Source of the DNA: Nocardia gamkensis NBRC 108242
GTDB taxonomy: Bacteria; Actinomycetota; Actinomycetes; Mycobacteriales; Mycobacteriaceae
Assembly: GCF_001612985.1 (NCBI RefSeq)
Contig: NZ_BDBM01000021.1
Coordinates: 1-64,000, forward strand
DNA length: 64,000 nucleotides
Direction of reading: 5' to 3'
The stretch's first letter is position 1; every line of letters begins with the position of its first letter. Shown piece by piece: positions 9,685-17,728 of the stretch. The notes below the pieces were generated by a model. It was not told the DNA's origin, made no database searches, and saw only the letters and a list, made by a program, of their open reading frames with translations. Made by a program: the position numbers and the translations under genes.

Positions 9685-10287
9685 CTACTTGGGTGTGACG
9701 GTGATAGTACCGTTCACCCAGGTGATGGTGCCGCCACTGAAGTCGCTCTGCTTGCCACCGGGGATGTCCTTCTCGTCGCTGACCGGGTAACCGAGCTGCC
9801 CCTGTACGCCGCCGTTGTCTTCCCACGCCTTGCGGATCTCGCCCCAGACGACGTGCGGTTCGCCGTCCTTGGGCTCGTAGATCGTGCCGCCGGCGAAGTC
9901 CTGGTAGTCGCCATCGTCGGGCGCGTCCTCTTCGGCCTGCAACGGCAGTCCTAGCGTGCCGTTCGGGCCGCCGAGCTGCATGTACTTGTCGTAGATATCG
10001 CCATCCACGGCGATCTCACCGCCGGGCGTGGCGATCTTGGTCCCCTCCGCACGTGCGCCGGTGGCCGTGACGCCGGTGGTCCCCGTCGGCCCCTCACCGG
10101 TGCCCGTGGGACTCGCGGTGCCGCTGCCGGGGCTCATCATCGAGGTGACCATTCCGGTCATGCTGGCCATACCGGTCTTGGCGCTGTCGCCTTTGTCGTT
10201 GTCATCATCGCCGCAGCCGACCAAGACCAGCCCTGCCGCGGCGAGCAATGCGGTGAATCCAGCCGTTCGTCGAGCGAAGTGGTGCAT
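9685..10287 (-). CDS. LGFP repeat lipoprotein
   Basis: A 200-residue secreted lipoprotein. The signal peptide ends in the lipobox LVGC (C25). A Gly/Ser/Thr/Met-rich linker (about residues 30-80) leads to two LGFP-type repeats. The first contains YMQLGGPNGTLGLPL and ends in GGTIYEP. The second contains GQLGYPVSDE and ends in GGTITWVNG. LGFP repeats occur in cell-envelope proteins of mycolate-containing actinobacteria, where they are thought to bind the wall. The ATG at 10287 is preferred over one at 10293 because of its spacing from GAGAGG. Confidence 0.85.
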   Translation of the reverse strand: MHHFARRTAGFTALLAAAGLVLVGCGDDDNDKGDSAKTGMASMTGMVTSMMSPGSGTASPTGTGEGPTGTTGVTATGARAEGTKIATPGGEIAVDGDIYDKYMQLGGPNGTLGLPLQAEEDAPDDGDYQDFAGGTIYEPKDGEPHVVWGEIRKAWEDNGGVQGQLGYPVSDEKDIPGGKQSDFSGGTITWVNGTITVTPK

Positions 10288-10368
10288 GTCCATCCTCTCG
10301 CTGTGGGCTACCGGCACACCACGGACTCCGTGACGACGCCGCGCATAGCCTCGGCCGATTGTCAGGCG

Positions 10369-10403
10369 ATGACCCGGTGACCGCCAGGCGGTCACCGGGT
10401 CAT
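10369..10403 (-). terminator. terminator downstream of phoH
   Basis: A perfect 17-bp inverted repeat (10369-10385 with 10387-10403) around a single base lies 74 nt past the phoH stop. Confidence 0.75.
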
Positions 10404-10476
10404 ACCGAACAGCTATCGCGGCGGATGATACCCACCGGATATGCCGTGAAACACCGCGCGAGAGGGCCGTGCGGGA

Positions 10477-11862
10477 TCAGGCGTTCGGGCCGTACTCCTC
10501 CAGCATCTCGGTGACCAGCGCCGCGATCGGCGAGCGCTCGCTACGGGTCAGCGTGATGTGCGCGAAAAGCGGGTGACCTTTCAGCTTCTCGACCACCGCC
10601 GCGACACCGTCGTGCCTGCCGACACGCAGGTTGTCGCGCTGGGCCACGTCGTGGGTGAGCACCACCCGCGAGCCGGTTCCCAGGCGGCTGAGCACCGTGA
10701 GCAGCACGTTCCGCTCCAGTGACTGGGCCTCGTCCACGATCACGAAGGAGTCGTGCAGCGACCGCCCGCGAATGTGGGTCAGCGGCAACACCTCCAGCAT
10801 GTCGCGGCTGAGCACCTCCTCCATCACCTCGCGGCTGGCCAGCCCGTCGAGCGTGTCGAAGACCGCTTGGGCCCAGGGGCCCATCTTCTCGCTCTCGGTG
10901 CCGGGCAGATAGCCCAGCTCCTGGCCGCCCACCGCGTAGAGCGGACGGAAGACGACCACCTTGCGCTGCGTCCGCCGTTCCAGCACCGCCTCCAGGCCCG
11001 CGGTCAACGCCAGCGCCGACTTGCCGGTACCCGCTCGGCCACCCAGCGAGACGATGCCGACGCTCTCGTCCAGCAGGAGATCGAGCGCGATGCGCTGCTC
11101 GGCGGAGCGGCCGTGCAACCCGAACGCCTCGCGTTCGCGCACCAGCTGCACCCGCTTGTCCGGGGTGACCCGGCCCAGCGCACTGGAGCTGACACCGAGT
11201 AACCGAATGCCGGTGTGGCAGGGCAGCTCTCGCGCTTCGTCCAGATCGATCACCGATTCGGCGTAGAGCTGATCGATGCGCGCGGTGCTGACATCGAGTT
11301 CCACCATGCCGGACCAGCCGGAGGTCACCACGTCCTGGGCGTGGTACTCGTCGGCGTGCAAGCCCACCGCACTCGCCTTCACCCGCAGCGGGATGTCCTT
11401 GGACACCAGCACCACTTCACGGCCCTCGGCCGCGAGGTTGAGCGCACAGGCCAGGATCCGGGAGTCGTTGGTGTCGGTGCGGAAGCCGACCGGAAGGACC
11501 GCGGGATCGGTGTGGTTCAGTTCCACCTGCAACGTGCCGCCCTCGGTGCCGATCGGCACCTGCTGATCGAGCCTGCCGTACTGCAGGCGCAGATCGTCCA
11601 GATTGCGCAGGGCTTCTCGCGCGAACCAGCCCAGTTCGTGATGGTGCCTTTTGGCTTCGAGTTCACTGATGACCACCAGGGGTAAGACCACGTCGTGTTC
11701 GCCGAACCGCGTGAAGGACCAAGGATCCGACAGCAGGACGGACGTGTCGATGACGAAGGTTGTGCCGGCTGATTGCGAGGGGCGGGCCCCCTTCGCGGCG
11801 GCTCCGCCTTTCGCGGAGCTGGAGTTCGCCGAGGGAGCGGAAACGGAGCGTGCAGCAGTCAC
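10477..11862 (-). CDS. phoH2: PhoH2-type protein: PIN domain fused to PhoH ATPase
   Basis: A 461-residue fusion. Residues about 35-190 are a PIN ribonuclease domain, with acidic residues D39 in VIDTSVL and E67 in VISELEAKR. Residues about 255-455 are a PhoH P-loop ATPase with Walker A GRAGTGKS (K281) and Walker B VIVDEAQ. Mycobacterial PhoH2 proteins are known as coupled RNA helicases and ribonucleases. The first 30 residues are a Ser/Ala/Lys-rich tail. The start follows a GAGGAG ribosome-binding site. I found no convincing upstream antitoxin-like phoAT gene. Confidence 0.94.
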   Translation of the reverse strand: MTAARSVSAPSANSSSAKGGAAAKGARPSQSAGTTFVIDTSVLLSDPWSFTRFGEHDVVLPLVVISELEAKRHHHELGWFAREALRNLDDLRLQYGRLDQQVPIGTEGGTLQVELNHTDPAVLPVGFRTDTNDSRILACALNLAAEGREVVLVSKDIPLRVKASAVGLHADEYHAQDVVTSGWSGMVELDVSTARIDQLYAESVIDLDEARELPCHTGIRLLGVSSSALGRVTPDKRVQLVREREAFGLHGRSAEQRIALDLLLDESVGIVSLGGRAGTGKSALALTAGLEAVLERRTQRKVVVFRPLYAVGGQELGYLPGTESEKMGPWAQAVFDTLDGLASREVMEEVLSRDMLEVLPLTHIRGRSLHDSFVIVDEAQSLERNVLLTVLSRLGTGSRVVLTHDVAQRDNLRVGRHDGVAAVVEKLKGHPLFAHITLTRSERSPIAALVTEMLEEYGPNA

Positions 11863-11952
11863 GGTGGGCTCCTCTGTGTTCGCGCGGCAGTCGCACGAAC
11901 GATCTCGCTGGACCGGTCCGTCCTGATGGACCCGACGTTGCCGTCAGGTGCC

Positions 11953-11979
11953 ACGAGGGCCGGGTCCCGGCCCCCTCGT
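11953..11979 (-). terminator. strong hairpin between the DUF488 gene and phoH
   Basis: ACGAGG and GGCCGGG on the left pair with CCCGGCC and CCTCGT on the right, around a one-base centre, with a small bulge of cytosines. It lies after the DUF488 stop and 90 nt before the phoH start, so it could terminate one or structure the leader of the other. A 6-bp dyad, ACTGAG-TAG-CTCAGT, follows at 11980-11994. Confidence 0.5.
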
Positions 11980-12128
11980 ACTGAGTAGCTCAGTCACGGT
12001 CAGGACCTCCCGTACGAGCCACACCGCCGCGGCCCGCACACCCGACGCTACCTCCGATTACCATGTCCGCGCTCGGGGACCGGGAGGCGTGTCCGTGAAC
12101 TTGTCGTAAACCGGCACGTCGCGGCTAT

Positions 12129-12506
12129 TCACCGCAGCACGTCCAGCAGCACCGGAACATGGCTGTGCGCCGGATCCTGTACGGCCGTGAGCAATGTGAC
12201 CGGACCTTCGGCGGCCAGGTCCCGCAAATCCCGCAAATCTTGCTGAACTTCCGGCGCGGCGAGCTCGGCACGGTAGCGGCGGGCGAATTCCGCGCCTCGC
12301 GCGTCCCGGTCGGCGTGGAACCAGCGCCGCAACTCGGTGGACGGGGTGAGGTCCTTGGGCCAGCGATCGACCCGCGCTTGCGCTTTGGTGATACCCCTCG
12401 GCCAGAGCCGATCGACCAGCACCCGGGCGCCGTCGTCCGGGTCGGGGCTGTCGTAGACGCGCTTGACGCGGAAGCCGGGCTGCGGTTGCGGGGTCATAGC
12501 AGTCAT
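12129..12506 (-). CDS. DUF488 family protein (YeaO-like)
   Basis: A 125-residue protein with the family core RVLVDRLWPRGITKAQARVDRWPKDL and LRRWFHADRDARGAEFARRYR, ending with a strand and the segment QDPAHSHVPVLLDVL. DUF488 proteins are small, widespread and not well characterised. The start ATG is followed three codons later by another (MTAM), and either could be used. It is divergent from the small gene at 12584. Confidence 0.85.
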   Translation of the reverse strand: MTAMTPQPQPGFRVKRVYDSPDPDDGARVLVDRLWPRGITKAQARVDRWPKDLTPSTELRRWFHADRDARGAEFARRYRAELAAPEVQQDLRDLRDLAAEGPVTLLTAVQDPAHSHVPVLLDVLR

Positions 12507-12570
12507 CGCAGCACGGGGTCCGAGCGGCTACGGGATTCGCCACGCCGTCGCTGTCGGCCGATTCGACGGA

Positions 12571-12576
12571 TAGAGT
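12571..12576 (+). promoter_or_regulatory. -10 box of the 12584 gene (leaderless)
   Basis: TAGAGT, then seven bases, then the ATG at 12584. Confidence 0.5.
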
Positions 12577-12583
12577 CGCTGGT

Positions 12584-12856
12584 ATGTCCGGTAACGAGGA
12601 TTTGGAGAAGCTGTCGTCGAAGGAGCTGCACGACCGGGCGATGAAGCTCGCCGTGCGACGCGGTGATGTGAAGTTCCTGTGGCGGTTGCTCACGTCGATC
12701 CCGGCGGCGGAAGCCGCCGCGGGCAATGTCGGCGAGAGCGAGGCGGACATCAAGTACGTGCTGCCCATGCTCGACGACTACGTCCACGCGGGTGACGGCG
12801 CGGTCGCCGAGGTGTTGCGGCCGGTCTACCTGGACTACTTGGCCCAGCACTCCTGA
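12584..12856 (+). CDS. conserved small helical protein, function unknown
   Basis: A 90-residue, mostly helical and charged protein. It begins with KLSSKELHDRAMKLAVRRGD and ends LPMLDDYVHAGDGAVAEVLRPVYLDYLAQ. There is no membrane segment or cysteine cluster. I do not recognise a named domain. A leaderless promoter, the absence of stops and the amino-acid composition support it as real. It converges with the epoxide hydrolase-like gene, with seven bases between them. Confidence 0.75.
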   Translation: MSGNEDLEKLSSKELHDRAMKLAVRRGDVKFLWRLLTSIPAAEAAAGNVGESEADIKYVLPMLDDYVHAGDGAVAEVLRPVYLDYLAQHS

Positions 12857-12863
12857 GGCCGGG

Positions 12864-13286
12864 TCAGCCGCGGGTGAGCGCGGCCCGCCAGAGGCCGGCG
12901 GCGGTGCCGCGCAGGAAGTTCCCCCAGCTGAAGTGGTCGTGCCACAGGATGATTCGGCCGTCCCGCAGTTCGAACGTGCCGGTGACCCAGAAACCGACCC
13001 GCACCGGCCCGAAGCGCAGATAATCGGTGCGGTCGGTGAGCACGACGTCGCCGTCGGCGGCGATGTGGTGCAGGTCCACCCCGAAGCCGATGGAGTCGCG
13101 GCTCAGGCCGCGCAGCACGCCGCCGACCCGGCGGATGCCGCGCAGGTCGGGCAGCGAGGTGTTCTTCCAGACGATGTCCGGGTGCAGCAGGTCGATCGCC
13201 TCCTCGGAGGCGCCCATCTCCAGCGCGGCGAAGAACTCCCGCACGGTGGTGATCGAGTCCTGTCTCAGGTCGGGTTCGTCGGTCAT
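12864..13286 (-). CDS. limonene-1,2-epoxide hydrolase-family protein
   Basis: A 140-residue protein of the NTF2-like fold. Residues around LTDRTDYLRFG and ILWHDHFSWG correspond to the Arg-Asp and Asp positions of the limonene epoxide hydrolase catalytic triad. LLHPDIVWKNTSLPDLRG resembles the N-terminal helix and strand of mycobacterial EphG. It is therefore a candidate hydrolase of an epoxide substrate, which is unknown. A TACGCT box (13293-13298) six bases before the ATG indicates leaderless expression. It lies downstream of the TetR gene, which is on the same strand. Confidence 0.8.
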   Translation of the reverse strand: MTDEPDLRQDSITTVREFFAALEMGASEEAIDLLHPDIVWKNTSLPDLRGIRRVGGVLRGLSRDSIGFGVDLHHIAADGDVVLTDRTDYLRFGPVRVGFWVTGTFELRDGRIILWHDHFSWGNFLRGTAAGLWRAALTRG

Positions 13287-13292
13287 GGTCCG

Positions 13293-13298
13293 AGCGTA
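13293..13298 (-). promoter_or_regulatory. -10 box of the epoxide hydrolase-like gene
   Basis: TACGCT on the minus strand, six bases before the ATG at 13286. Confidence 0.45.
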
Positions 13299-13309
13299 GG
13301 CCGCGCCGG

Positions 13310-14026
13310 TCATCCGCGGCGCGCGATGAGCACGGCCAGTCCGTCCAGAATGCGCGCGATGCCGAATCTCAGCGCACCCGCCCCTCCCGCGACCGCGCCT
13401 TCCTCGGCGAACGCGGCGGCCGCGGCCGGGTATCGTTCGGCCGCGGCCGCCACCATCTCGGCGAACTGCCCCGCGATCTGTTTCTCGAACTCCTCGGCGT
13501 CCGTCATCCGCACCTGCTGCGCCAGGCTGCGGGCGTGCCCGGTCAGCAGAACGATGGTGTCCAGGCGTTCGGCGGTGGTGAGCCCGGTCCCGGCGAGCGC
13601 GCCCAGCGCGGCTTCCATCCAGGCCAGCTCGTTCGGGCCGATCGGCCGCATGCCCACCAACACCTCCAGCGACCAGGGGTGAGAGCGGAAGCGTTCGTAG
13701 ATCGTCTCGCACCACAAGGCCAGCAGATCCCGCCAAGCGTCCTGCGACGTCTCCGCGGCCGCGCTCATCTCCGGCGGCGCGCCCAGCGCCGTGTCCAGCA
13801 TCAGCGCGACGAGTTCGGCCTTGCCGGGCACGTAGCGGTACAGCGACATCTTCGTGAAGCCGAGCCGCTCGGCCAGCCGCTGCATGGACAGGTGCGCCAG
13901 TCCTTCGGCATCGGCCAGCTCGATGGCCTCCGCGACGATCCGCTCCAAGGACAGCGCTGGTTTGGGGCCCCGCTTGGGGCGCTGACCGGTGCCCCAGAGC
14001 AATTCGAGTGCGGTCGGTGTCGGCAT
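13310..14026 (-). CDS. TetR family transcriptional regulator
   Basis: A 238-residue repressor-type protein. The N-terminal helix-turn-helix (residues about 25-70) reads IVAEAIELADAEGLAHLSMQ, RLAERLGFTKMSLYRYVPGK. The C-terminal ligand-binding half resembles the TetR_C_1 (tetracycline repressor-like) type. The ATG at 14026 follows GGAAGGA. It is transcribed divergently from a flavin monooxygenase gene across 111 bp that contain a long dyad, so it probably controls that gene and itself. The inducer is unknown. Confidence 0.9.
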   Translation of the reverse strand: MPTPTALELLWGTGQRPKRGPKPALSLERIVAEAIELADAEGLAHLSMQRLAERLGFTKMSLYRYVPGKAELVALMLDTALGAPPEMSAAAETSQDAWRDLLALWCETIYERFRSHPWSLEVLVGMRPIGPNELAWMEAALGALAGTGLTTAERLDTIVLLTGHARSLAQQVRMTDAEEFEKQIAGQFAEMVAAAAERYPAAAAAFAEEGAVAGGAGALRFGIARILDGLAVLIARRG

Positions 14027-14058
14027 GCCCGAAATCCTTCCGGAGATCGTCTTGACGT

Positions 14059-14106
14059 GAAACTGTGTCCACCATACTCTTATTCGAGTCCCACGGATAC
14101 AGTTTC
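14059..14106. promoter_or_regulatory. dyad operator between the TetR and monooxygenase genes
   Basis: Arms GAAACTGTGTCC (14059-14070) and GGATACAGTTTC (14095-14106) are complementary at 11 of 12 positions. A second, inner pair ACTC/GAGT (14076-14079, 14086-14089) has exactly the same axis at 14082.5. The position in a divergent promoter region suggests the TetR binding site. Confidence 0.7.
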
Positions 14107-14137
14107 CATTGGACGCAGATTCCGACAGGAGTTCATC

Positions 14138-15334
14138 ATGCGCAACACCACCGTTCTCATCTCCGGCGCCAGCGTCGCCGGACCCGCGCTGGCCTACTGG
14201 CTGCGCCATTACGGGTTCGCGGTCACCGTGGTGGAGCGCGCTCCGGCGCTGCGCCCCGGGGGCCAGGCGATCGACTTCAAGGGCCGCACCCACCGCACGG
14301 TGCTGGAGCGGATGGGCGTGCTGGAGGACATCGAGCAACGCAGGACGGGCACCACCGACACCGTGTTCGTGGACGAGCAGGGCACCCGGCTGGCCCTGAT
14401 GTCGGGCGACTTCACCGGCGGCGACGTCGAGATCCTGCGCGGCGACCTGGCCGAGATCTTCTACCGGCGCACGGCAGACCACTGCGAATACCTGTTCGGC
14501 GATTCGATCACCGCGCTCACCGAGAACGCGGACGGCGTCTACGTCGAGTTCGAGCACGCGGACGCCCGCACCTTCGACCTCATCTTCGGCGCCGACGGCA
14601 TCCACTCGCGGGTCCGCAGGCTGGCGTTCGGCCCCGAGCGCGACTTCGTGAAATACCTGGGTTACTACTACGCCGTCGCGGGCGCCAGTCCATGGAGCGG
14701 CAGGACCACCGGACCACGCGAGCGGGTGACCGCGCACGCCCACAACGCTCCCGGACGACTCGCGATCAGCGGCGGCCCGAAGGCACAGCAGATGTACATG
14801 TTCGCCTCCCCCGAACTCGACTACGGACGGGACGACAGCGCGGCCCAGCGCCGCATCCTCGCCGAGACCTACGCCGAGGTGGGCTGGGAAGTACCGCGGA
14901 TGCTCACCGAGCTGGCCGGATTCGACGACTTCTACATGGACACGATCAGCCAGGTGCGCATGCCGGACGGATACACCAAGGGACGTGTCGCGCTGGTCGG
15001 CGACTCCGGATACGGAAACACGCTCGGAGGCTTCGGCACCGGGCTCGCCGTCGTCGGGGCGTACGTCATCGCGGGCGAGTTGGCATCGGCCGGCGGCGAT
15101 CACACCGTGGCGTTCGCCCGCTACGACGAGATCATGAAGCGCTACGCGAAGATCGCGGGCAACAGCAACGCCGGTCGTTTCCTGGCGCCCAAGACCGCGC
15201 GCGGCATCAGGATGCGCAACTGGTTCTTCGGTTCCCGGCTGTTCGCGCTGATGACGAAATACAGCGACAACGCCGCCAACGACATCGATCTGAAGGACTA
15301 CCCCGCACTGGTCGCCGCGGCGAACGCGCGCTAG
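14138..15334 (+). CDS. FAD-dependent monooxygenase (PHBH fold, TetX-like)
   Basis: A 398-residue class A flavoprotein monooxygenase. It has the N-terminal dinucleotide fold VLISGASVAGPALAYWL ending in VVERAP. The DG motif is FGADGIHSRVRR, and the ribityl-binding GD motif is RVALVGDSGYGNTLGGFGTG. Such enzymes use NAD(P)H and oxygen to hydroxylate aromatics or antibiotics; no substrate is evident. The ATG at 14138 follows ACAGGAG. The divergent TetR gene and shared dyad suggest inducible expression. Confidence 0.9.
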   Translation: MRNTTVLISGASVAGPALAYWLRHYGFAVTVVERAPALRPGGQAIDFKGRTHRTVLERMGVLEDIEQRRTGTTDTVFVDEQGTRLALMSGDFTGGDVEILRGDLAEIFYRRTADHCEYLFGDSITALTENADGVYVEFEHADARTFDLIFGADGIHSRVRRLAFGPERDFVKYLGYYYAVAGASPWSGRTTGPRERVTAHAHNAPGRLAISGGPKAQQMYMFASPELDYGRDDSAAQRRILAETYAEVGWEVPRMLTELAGFDDFYMDTISQVRMPDGYTKGRVALVGDSGYGNTLGGFGTGLAVVGAYVIAGELASAGGDHTVAFARYDEIMKRYAKIAGNSNAGRFLAPKTARGIRMRNWFFGSRLFALMTKYSDNAANDIDLKDYPALVAAANAR

Positions 15335-15533
15335 GCATCCGTCAGCGGCCTTGACAACGATCGGATCGGCCGCGCCCATCGGGATTCGGCACAACCTCCC
15401 AGTTCGGAACCGTCGCGCCGCCGACGACGAGCGGCACGACGGGGCGCACCGAGAAGTCGGCTGTGTTTCGATGGAACCGGAGTGCGGCGGGACGCGTCTA
15501 TAAGGTCAGACGGCACTGACGGAAGGGGCCGCG

Positions 15534-15920
15534 ATGGCGGACAGCCCGTTTCCCGGGTACATCGAAGCTGCGAAAACCGGAGCGCTGCGGGTACGGATGG
15601 ACCCGCAAGGGTTCGTGGAGATCGACCGGGCGTGCCAGGAGTTGATCGACCAGCTCACCGGCGCACGTGCGGATGCCCGTGAACTCGGCGAGCAGACGCA
15701 GTGGGGATTGGGCGAGGACAATCCGCGTCTGTCGTCGGCGGCCGAACTGGTCCGGCTGTTCCGGGAGAAAGGGTTCGGCGGCCCGAACAACGCCTACGAC
15801 ACTCTGAACGAGTACCTCGCAGTCGCGGAGGAAATCCGGGCCATGTTCAAGGCGATCAGCGACGCCTATCAACGCACCGACAGCGAGTTCGCAGCGAAGA
15901 TGCGGGAACTCCGCGTATGA
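15534..15920 (+). CDS. helical protein with YxxxD motif, putative type VII secretion substrate or partner
   Basis: A 128-residue, cysteine-poor helical protein. Two long helices flank a turn around W57 (TQWGLGEDN). The C-terminus carries AYQRTDSEF, in which Y112-D116 fits the YxxxD/E secretion signal of type VII (ESX) substrates. No named family is recognised. It heads a four-gene run: its stop overlaps the next start (ATGA), and DUF3558, PPE and EspG genes follow. By position it could be the PE-like partner of the PPE protein, which is inference. A GGAAGGGG ribosome-binding site precedes the ATG. Confidence 0.75.
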   Translation: MADSPFPGYIEAAKTGALRVRMDPQGFVEIDRACQELIDQLTGARADARELGEQTQWGLGEDNPRLSSAAELVRLFREKGFGGPNNAYDTLNEYLAVAEEIRAMFKAISDAYQRTDSEFAAKMRELRV

Positions 15921-16513
15921 ACGGCCGTGGATACGTACGTCGTCGGTCCAGGGCGAGTTTCGTCGCCGCATCCCTGCTGGCTGTTCTGCTCACCGGTTGC
16001 GACGGCGAGACAACGTCATCGGAACCGCCGACATCGACTACGGGGGCGAATGGTCCGAGCACCGGGGCAAGCTCGAGCGTCGAGGCGGCCCCGCGGACAG
16101 CGTTCGATCCCTGCACCGCCCTGACGCCGCAGTTCTTGGCCGAGCATCAGTGGGACGCGCTGCCGCCCGCACCGAAGCAGAACAGCACCGGCGGCATCAG
16201 CTGGAAAGGCTGCCGGTATGTGGCGCGAGCCGGGTACAGCTTCACGATCCAAACAACCAACGGGACGCTCGACCAGGTGAAGGAGAAGTTTCCTTCGGCC
16301 GCAGGAATTCCCGTCGGAAGCCGAAATGCGTTGCGGTACGAAGCTCGACCGGATGTCCCCGGCGGCTGCACGATCAACATCGAGATGCGCGACGGCTCCC
16401 TGTACATCCTCGTCGATGACCCGAGCGGCAAGCATCCACGCAAACTGTCACCGTGTGACAACGCCACCGATATCGCCCGAGCAATCGCACCACTGCTGCC
16501 CGCGGGCAGCTGA
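15917..16513 (+). CDS. DUF3558 lipoprotein
   Basis: A 198-residue exported lipoprotein. The signal peptide has a lipobox LLTGC (C28). A Ser/Thr-rich linker follows. The DUF3558 domain shows DPCTALTPQFLAEHQWD, WKGCRY and a final CDNATDIARAIAPLLP, with paired cysteines typical of the family. DUF3558 proteins are common beside ESX-type genes in Nocardia and relatives; their role is not known. The start overlaps the preceding stop. Confidence 0.87.
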   Translation: MNGRGYVRRRSRASFVAASLLAVLLTGCDGETTSSEPPTSTTGANGPSTGASSSVEAAPRTAFDPCTALTPQFLAEHQWDALPPAPKQNSTGGISWKGCRYVARAGYSFTIQTTNGTLDQVKEKFPSAAGIPVGSRNALRYEARPDVPGGCTINIEMRDGSLYILVDDPSGKHPRKLSPCDNATDIARAIAPLLPAGS

Positions 16514-16531
16514 ACACCGGGGGAAGCGATC

Positions 16532-17728
16532 ATGAGACAGACCGACGGCCGCGCGATCACCAATCCGGAGAACGCGCACAGTTTCTCGCACGCGGAGATC
16601 AAGCAGGCCGCCGACGCGATGAATCCGGCAGGGCTCGAAGGGGCGTTCGCGGCGTGGTCGGCCATCGCGGCGGCGGTCACGAACGCGGGGCAGCAGTTCG
16701 AGAACGCGATCAAGAACGCGGTGGAACAGAACTGGGAGGGCGCGGCGGCCGACAGCGCGGTGCGCGGCGTGCGGGACTACACGGCGCGGGTGGGCGAACT
16801 CGGCGAGGCCCTCGGCGCGCAGAGCCTGCCACTGTCGGCGGCAGCGGACGCGGCGGCCAAATTCAAGGCGTCGGTGCCGGAATTGGTGGACACCTCGGCA
16901 GGCGCGGGGAATGCCGAACAGCGCAACTCGCGTGAGGAACAGGCCCGCGACGAGATGAACACCCAGTACATCCAGCCGTACGGGGCGACCGCTCCGGCCA
17001 TTCCCACCCTGCCCCCACCGGTGGATCCCGCCGCCACGACGCCGACGGGGATCGAGACGGGCACCGGTACGGCTGTGAACTCCGACGTGGGTGCACAGCC
17101 GGTGGACGCCGACCGCCCCACCGACACCTCTTCCTCCGGTGACGAGCCCTCATCCGAAGGCACCGCCTCGGCCGCTGATGTGGAGGAGGAACGCACCTCG
17201 GACGAGCCTGCGCAACCAGCGGCGGAGGACACCTCGGAAACGACCACGCCACAGGCCGTCGCACAAGGCCAGGACACGGCGACCACAACACCGGTATCCG
17301 CTACGAGCGCACAGACGACGACAACCTCGAGCACGCCGTTGGTGTCCACGACGCCGCCGCCTACCAGCGCACCCGCCGCCGTGGTCCCCGCAGCGTTCGA
17401 GGGCAGACCGAACGGCACACCGGCCCGGCAGGCGACGCCCGGTGCGGCCGGAACTCCCGGCGTCGCGGACAACGAGGCGCGGTCGGGTACTTCTCGCCCT
17501 GCCCAACCCACTACCCCCGGGGCGGCGAATCCGCAGACCAGCACGGTGGGACGCCCGGCAGCGCCCGGCGGCGCGGGGTACTCGGGCATGGTCCCACCGG
17601 GGCTGCGCGGCAGGCGCGCGGACGACGACGAGCACAAGTCGCCGAAGTACCTGCGCACCGAGGAACACGCGAAGGAGTTGCTCGGCGAAGTGCAGCCGAC
17701 CGTGCCGCCCGCGCTGGGCGAGAAATGA
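16532..17728 (+). CDS. PPE family protein
   Basis: A 398-residue protein with an N-terminal PPE-like helical domain (about residues 1-165). Seen there are MNPAGLEGAFAAWSAIA, the WxG turn in QNWEGAAADSAVRGV, and the late helix DEMNTQYIQPY followed by IPTLPPPVDP, typical of the PPE core in actinobacteria outside Mycobacterium. The rest is a long Pro/Thr/Ser/Ala-rich, low-complexity region ending in a conserved-looking tail (MVPPGLRGRRADDDEHKSPK). PPE proteins are exported by ESX systems after binding EspG, which is encoded immediately downstream with an overlapping start. Confidence 0.85.
   Translation: MRQTDGRAITNPENAHSFSHAEIKQAADAMNPAGLEGAFAAWSAIAAAVTNAGQQFENAIKNAVEQNWEGAAADSAVRGVRDYTARVGELGEALGAQSLPLSAAADAAAKFKASVPELVDTSAGAGNAEQRNSREEQARDEMNTQYIQPYGATAPAIPTLPPPVDPAATTPTGIETGTGTAVNSDVGAQPVDADRPTDTSSSGDEPSSEGTASAADVEEERTSDEPAQPAAEDTSETTTPQAVAQGQDTATTTPVSATSAQTTTTSSTPLVSTTPPPTSAPAAVVPAAFEGRPNGTPARQATPGAAGTPGVADNEARSGTSRPAQPTTPGAANPQTSTVGRPAAPGGAGYSGMVPPGLRGRRADDDEHKSPKYLRTEEHAKELLGEVQPTVPPALGEK

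Noticed and set aside
11663..11896. Possible phoAT-like antitoxin frame overlapping the start of phoH
   Set aside because: The frame is very Arg-rich, has no ribosome-binding site and looks like the shadow of the phoH N-terminus.
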